From contig NZ_BLWC01000001.1 in NCBI RefSeq assembly GCF_013167895.1, positions 6,076,001 through 6,140,000 on the forward strand: a DNA stretch of 64,000 nt, given 5' to 3'. The notes below the pieces were generated by a model that was not told the DNA's origin, did no database searches, and saw nothing but the letters and a program-made list of their open reading frames with translations. The DNA is from Streptomyces fulvorobeus. GTDB taxonomy: Bacteria > Actinomycetota > Actinomycetes > Streptomycetales > Streptomycetaceae. Positions 62,151 to 64,000 of the stretch are shown here, piece by piece; position 1 is the stretch's first letter, and the number at the start of each line of letters is the position of its first letter. The position numbers were made by a program, and so were the translations under genes.

Positions 62151-62933
62151 CTAGTTGGCGAGCAGGCCGGCCTCCTGAGCGCGCAGCACCGCGCTGAGCC
62201 GGTCCGCGGCCCCGAGTTTCCGGTAGAGCGCATGCAGGTGCTTGTGCACGGTGCGCGGTGAGATGCCCAGGCGGCGTGCCATGGCATCGGCTGGTATCCC
62301 GGTGGCGAGCAGGTGCAGGACGTGCAGCTCACGAGGGGTCAGCGGCACCGCCAAGGACTGGTTGGCCTGCCGCCGCCTCCGGTCGCGGCCGGAGGCGTCC
62401 CGTAGTGCGGTCAGAAAGGACCGATGGGTCGCTGCTGCCTTGAGCAGCGGCTGCACGCGTGCCGCGTACCGCTCGTCGTGCGGGGAGAAATCCTTGCCCG
62501 ACCGATGCACCACAAACCCACTGACGTGCGGACCCGTACTGGGGAACGGTATGCCGAGCATGTGCCGTGTCCCGAACGCCTGGTGAAGAGCGTCGGCGGC
62601 CGCACTGTGCTGCCAGACCCGTGCCCCCGTGATGCGCGCGGCGCTCTGCGGTGTCCAGTCATGGCCGGTCCCGTACCGGTCGGCGAAGGGATACCCCCCT
62701 CGGATGTGGCGCTGGACCGGCTCATCGTGGTCGTGGTCCCCCGGAGGCAGCCGAGCCGGCCAGATCTCGACGCTGCCCCGCTCACGGGTCCAGGGTTCCT
62801 CCTTGACCAGGATCAGCGTCGCGTCGAGCGCCGTGAGCAGTTCCTCGGTGAGGAACGGCCATACGCGTTCCGGGTCTTCGGTGCTCATCACCTCCACCGC
62901 CCAGTCCAGCATCCGCGCATGCCGGTCCCTCAT
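62151..62933 (-). CDS. LuxR-family regulator with GAF-like sensor domain
   Basis: The 260-residue protein has an N-terminal sensor (about 1-170; MLDWAVEVMSTEDPERVWPF, LLTALDATLILVKEEPW, MLGIPFPSTGPHVSGFVVHR), probably GAF-like. The C-terminal LuxR HTH follows (about 195-258; LTPRELHVLHLLATGIPADA, MARRLGISPRTVHKHLHALY, RKLGAADRLSAVLRAQEAGL). The HTH is complete. There is no receiver domain. The signal is unknown. The ATG at 62933 has GGAGG 5 bases before. It diverges from the secreted-protein gene at 63153. Confidence 0.85.
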   Translation of the reverse strand: MRDRHARMLDWAVEVMSTEDPERVWPFLTEELLTALDATLILVKEEPWTRERGSVEIWPARLPPGDHDHDEPVQRHIRGGYPFADRYGTGHDWTPQSAARITGARVWQHSAAADALHQAFGTRHMLGIPFPSTGPHVSGFVVHRSGKDFSPHDERYAARVQPLLKAAATHRSFLTALRDASGRDRRRRQANQSLAVPLTPRELHVLHLLATGIPADAMARRLGISPRTVHKHLHALYRKLGAADRLSAVLRAQEAGLLAN

Positions 62934-63152
62934 GACAACCTCCGCAAGAGCCACAGCCGACTGCGCGCATCCACGGTGACGGGCGCCTGTCCATGCGTAT
63001 TTCTCCCCATGGCCCACGCTGCCCAATCCGCATCATGGTCGGTCATCGGCGGACCGCTGTCCCAAAGGTCCGCTGGTCAAGACAGTCACTTGTGCCGGGG
63101 TTCGGCGTGGCTGACGCCGCTTTCGTCAAGCATCGGAAGGGTCATCATCGAC

Positions 63153-63653
63153 ATGCGTCCATTGCGCTCCGTACTCGCCTCCCTCACGGCCGTCTGTGCC
63201 CTCGCGACCGGCGTCACCGTGGCCGGCCCCGCCGGTCCCGCCCAGGCCGCCGCGTCCGACTGCACGGGCGGCACCCGTGGGTTCACCGACCACCCTGACA
63301 ACGCCTCCGGGGACACGTACAAGCCCAGGAGCTTCAAGCTGGGCAACAACGTCGTCTTCACCCTGGAGAAGGGGGTGTACGCGGGACAGCAGATCGCCTT
63401 CGGGAAGATCAGTGGTGTCACGTTCCCGGGTGACGATGTCTGGATGGACTGGAAGGCCACAGGCTGGGACAAGGGAGGCCCTGCCGGCACCGAGATGTAC
63501 CCCTGGCTGCAGTGCGGACCGTTCGTCGTCCAGAGTATCGGGCAGAGCCTGACGACCCCGTTCAAGCGCACCAGCACCGACCCTGAGTACCAGTTCCGGG
63601 TGTGCGGTTCGCTCAACTCCGACAACATCCCCCGCTGTTCCGACTGGTGGTGA
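63153..63653 (+). CDS. Secreted small protein, unknown function
   Basis: The 166-residue precursor has a signal peptide (SVLASLTAVCALATGVTVAG, cut near AQAAA). The mature part reads CTGGTRGFTDHPDNASGDTY, FKLGNNVVFTLEKGVYAGQQ and FPGDDVWMDWKATGWDKGGP. It ends in CGSLNSDNIPRCSDWW, with four Cys likely paired. No family is recognised. GGAAGG lies about 12 bases before the ATG at 63153. The divergent LuxR gene might regulate it. Confidence 0.7.
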   Translation: MRPLRSVLASLTAVCALATGVTVAGPAGPAQAAASDCTGGTRGFTDHPDNASGDTYKPRSFKLGNNVVFTLEKGVYAGQQIAFGKISGVTFPGDDVWMDWKATGWDKGGPAGTEMYPWLQCGPFVVQSIGQSLTTPFKRTSTDPEYQFRVCGSLNSDNIPRCSDWW

Positions 63654-63754
63654 CCTGCCCGCTGGCGTAGGGCACGGCCCACCGCACCGAGGGCACCGTG
63701 GATCGCGGACCGATGAGCATGATCTGCGCCCCACGGCGGTCCTCCTCGGTGTAT

Positions 63755-63789
63755 CCGTGCACACCCGTGAGGCTGCTGGGTGTGCACGG
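63755..63789 (+). terminator. 12-bp hairpin near the window end
   Basis: Perfect arms 63755-63766 and 63778-63789 with an 11-base loop lie 102 bases after the secreted-protein stop. Downstream of it (63842-63949) a short frame MTSPHTSPFLAFRRR has no support. The rest to 64000 shows no gene. Confidence 0.6.
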
Positions 63790-64000
63790 GCATGCCCGAC
63801 TCCGGCTCCGACCTCATTTACGTAGGGAGCCCGGACGAACCATGACCTCGCCGCACACCAGTCCCTTCCTCGCTTTCCGCCGCCGCATCACACACACCGC
63901 GGGCGTGCGGTCGCGGGCTGCGGCGGCGCCATCATTGACCGGATGGTGACCAGACTCGGGCTCACTGACACCGTCAGGCCCCCGGCGACCCCAGCCCGGC

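Overview
The window looks like accessory chromosome from a Streptomyces or close relative. GC is very high with strong GC3 bias, GTG starts are common, ribosome binding sites are GGAGG-type, and genes often overlap as ATGA or GTGA. The families are typical of that genus: SapA-like spore protein, SpoIIE-type PP2C phosphatases, XRE/DUF2690 regulators, DUF6584, class F sortase, I36 inhibitor and many Sec-exported proteins. I see no rRNA, tRNA, CRISPR array, PKS/NRPS cluster or phage block.

Layout. 1-10 kb: CoA hydrolase, a decayed rhamnulokinase, small unknowns, a Cys-rich pentapeptide protein, an SRPBCC protein, an F420/NADP reductase-like protein, a GH25 lysozyme, a FUSC transporter, and a sigma factor fused to an anti-sigma-like zinc motif, a membrane helix and an external CAP domain. 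10-15 kb: an MT0933-type small protein, a MASE1 membrane sensor next to a PP2C phosphatase, and a Rox-like rifamycin monooxygenase with a rifamycin-associated element upstream. 15-21.5 kb: a tight run of DUF4331 protein, membrane TPR protein, NicO Ni/Co exporter and FeS-type (6-4) photolyase. 21.5-37 kb: secreted enzymes and proteins (GH43, PA14/sugar dehydrogenase/ricin lectin, SapA, I36 inhibitor), HEAT protein, YihY/BrkB protein, GAPDH with a GlxA regulator, GNAT proteins, and a coupled pair of membrane XRE regulators. 37.5-40 kb: an RsbQ/RsbP/STAS-like stress partner-switching module. 40-44.9 kb: fulvocin-C-related protein, HTH protein, SMI1/KNR4 protein and a glycine-repeat exported protein. 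44.9-46.1 kb: decayed MmyB-type regulator and alcohol dehydrogenase. 46.2-52.9 kb: a CHAT protease/TPR locus with a divergent zinc-knuckle and membrane protein pair, the best candidate for an undescribed conflict or signalling system. 53-64 kb: class F sortase with CHRD protein, HxlR regulator with NmrA-type oxidoreductase, VOC protein, lipoprotein, DUF6584, DUF1906 hydrolase, LuxR regulator, secreted small proteins and several transposase remnants.

Many genes are single transcription units. The clearest functional modules are 15322-21428, 35586-37368, 37549-39971, 46233-52844, 53020-54456 and 55046-56446. Several otherwise intact genes carry one-base frame breaks, often in short C or G runs (near 1525, 36830, 39390, 40335 and 55184), so either base-calling errors or recent decay must be considered. 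Transposase fragments and truncated genes concentrate to the right of 43 kb, which fits an unstable chromosome arm.
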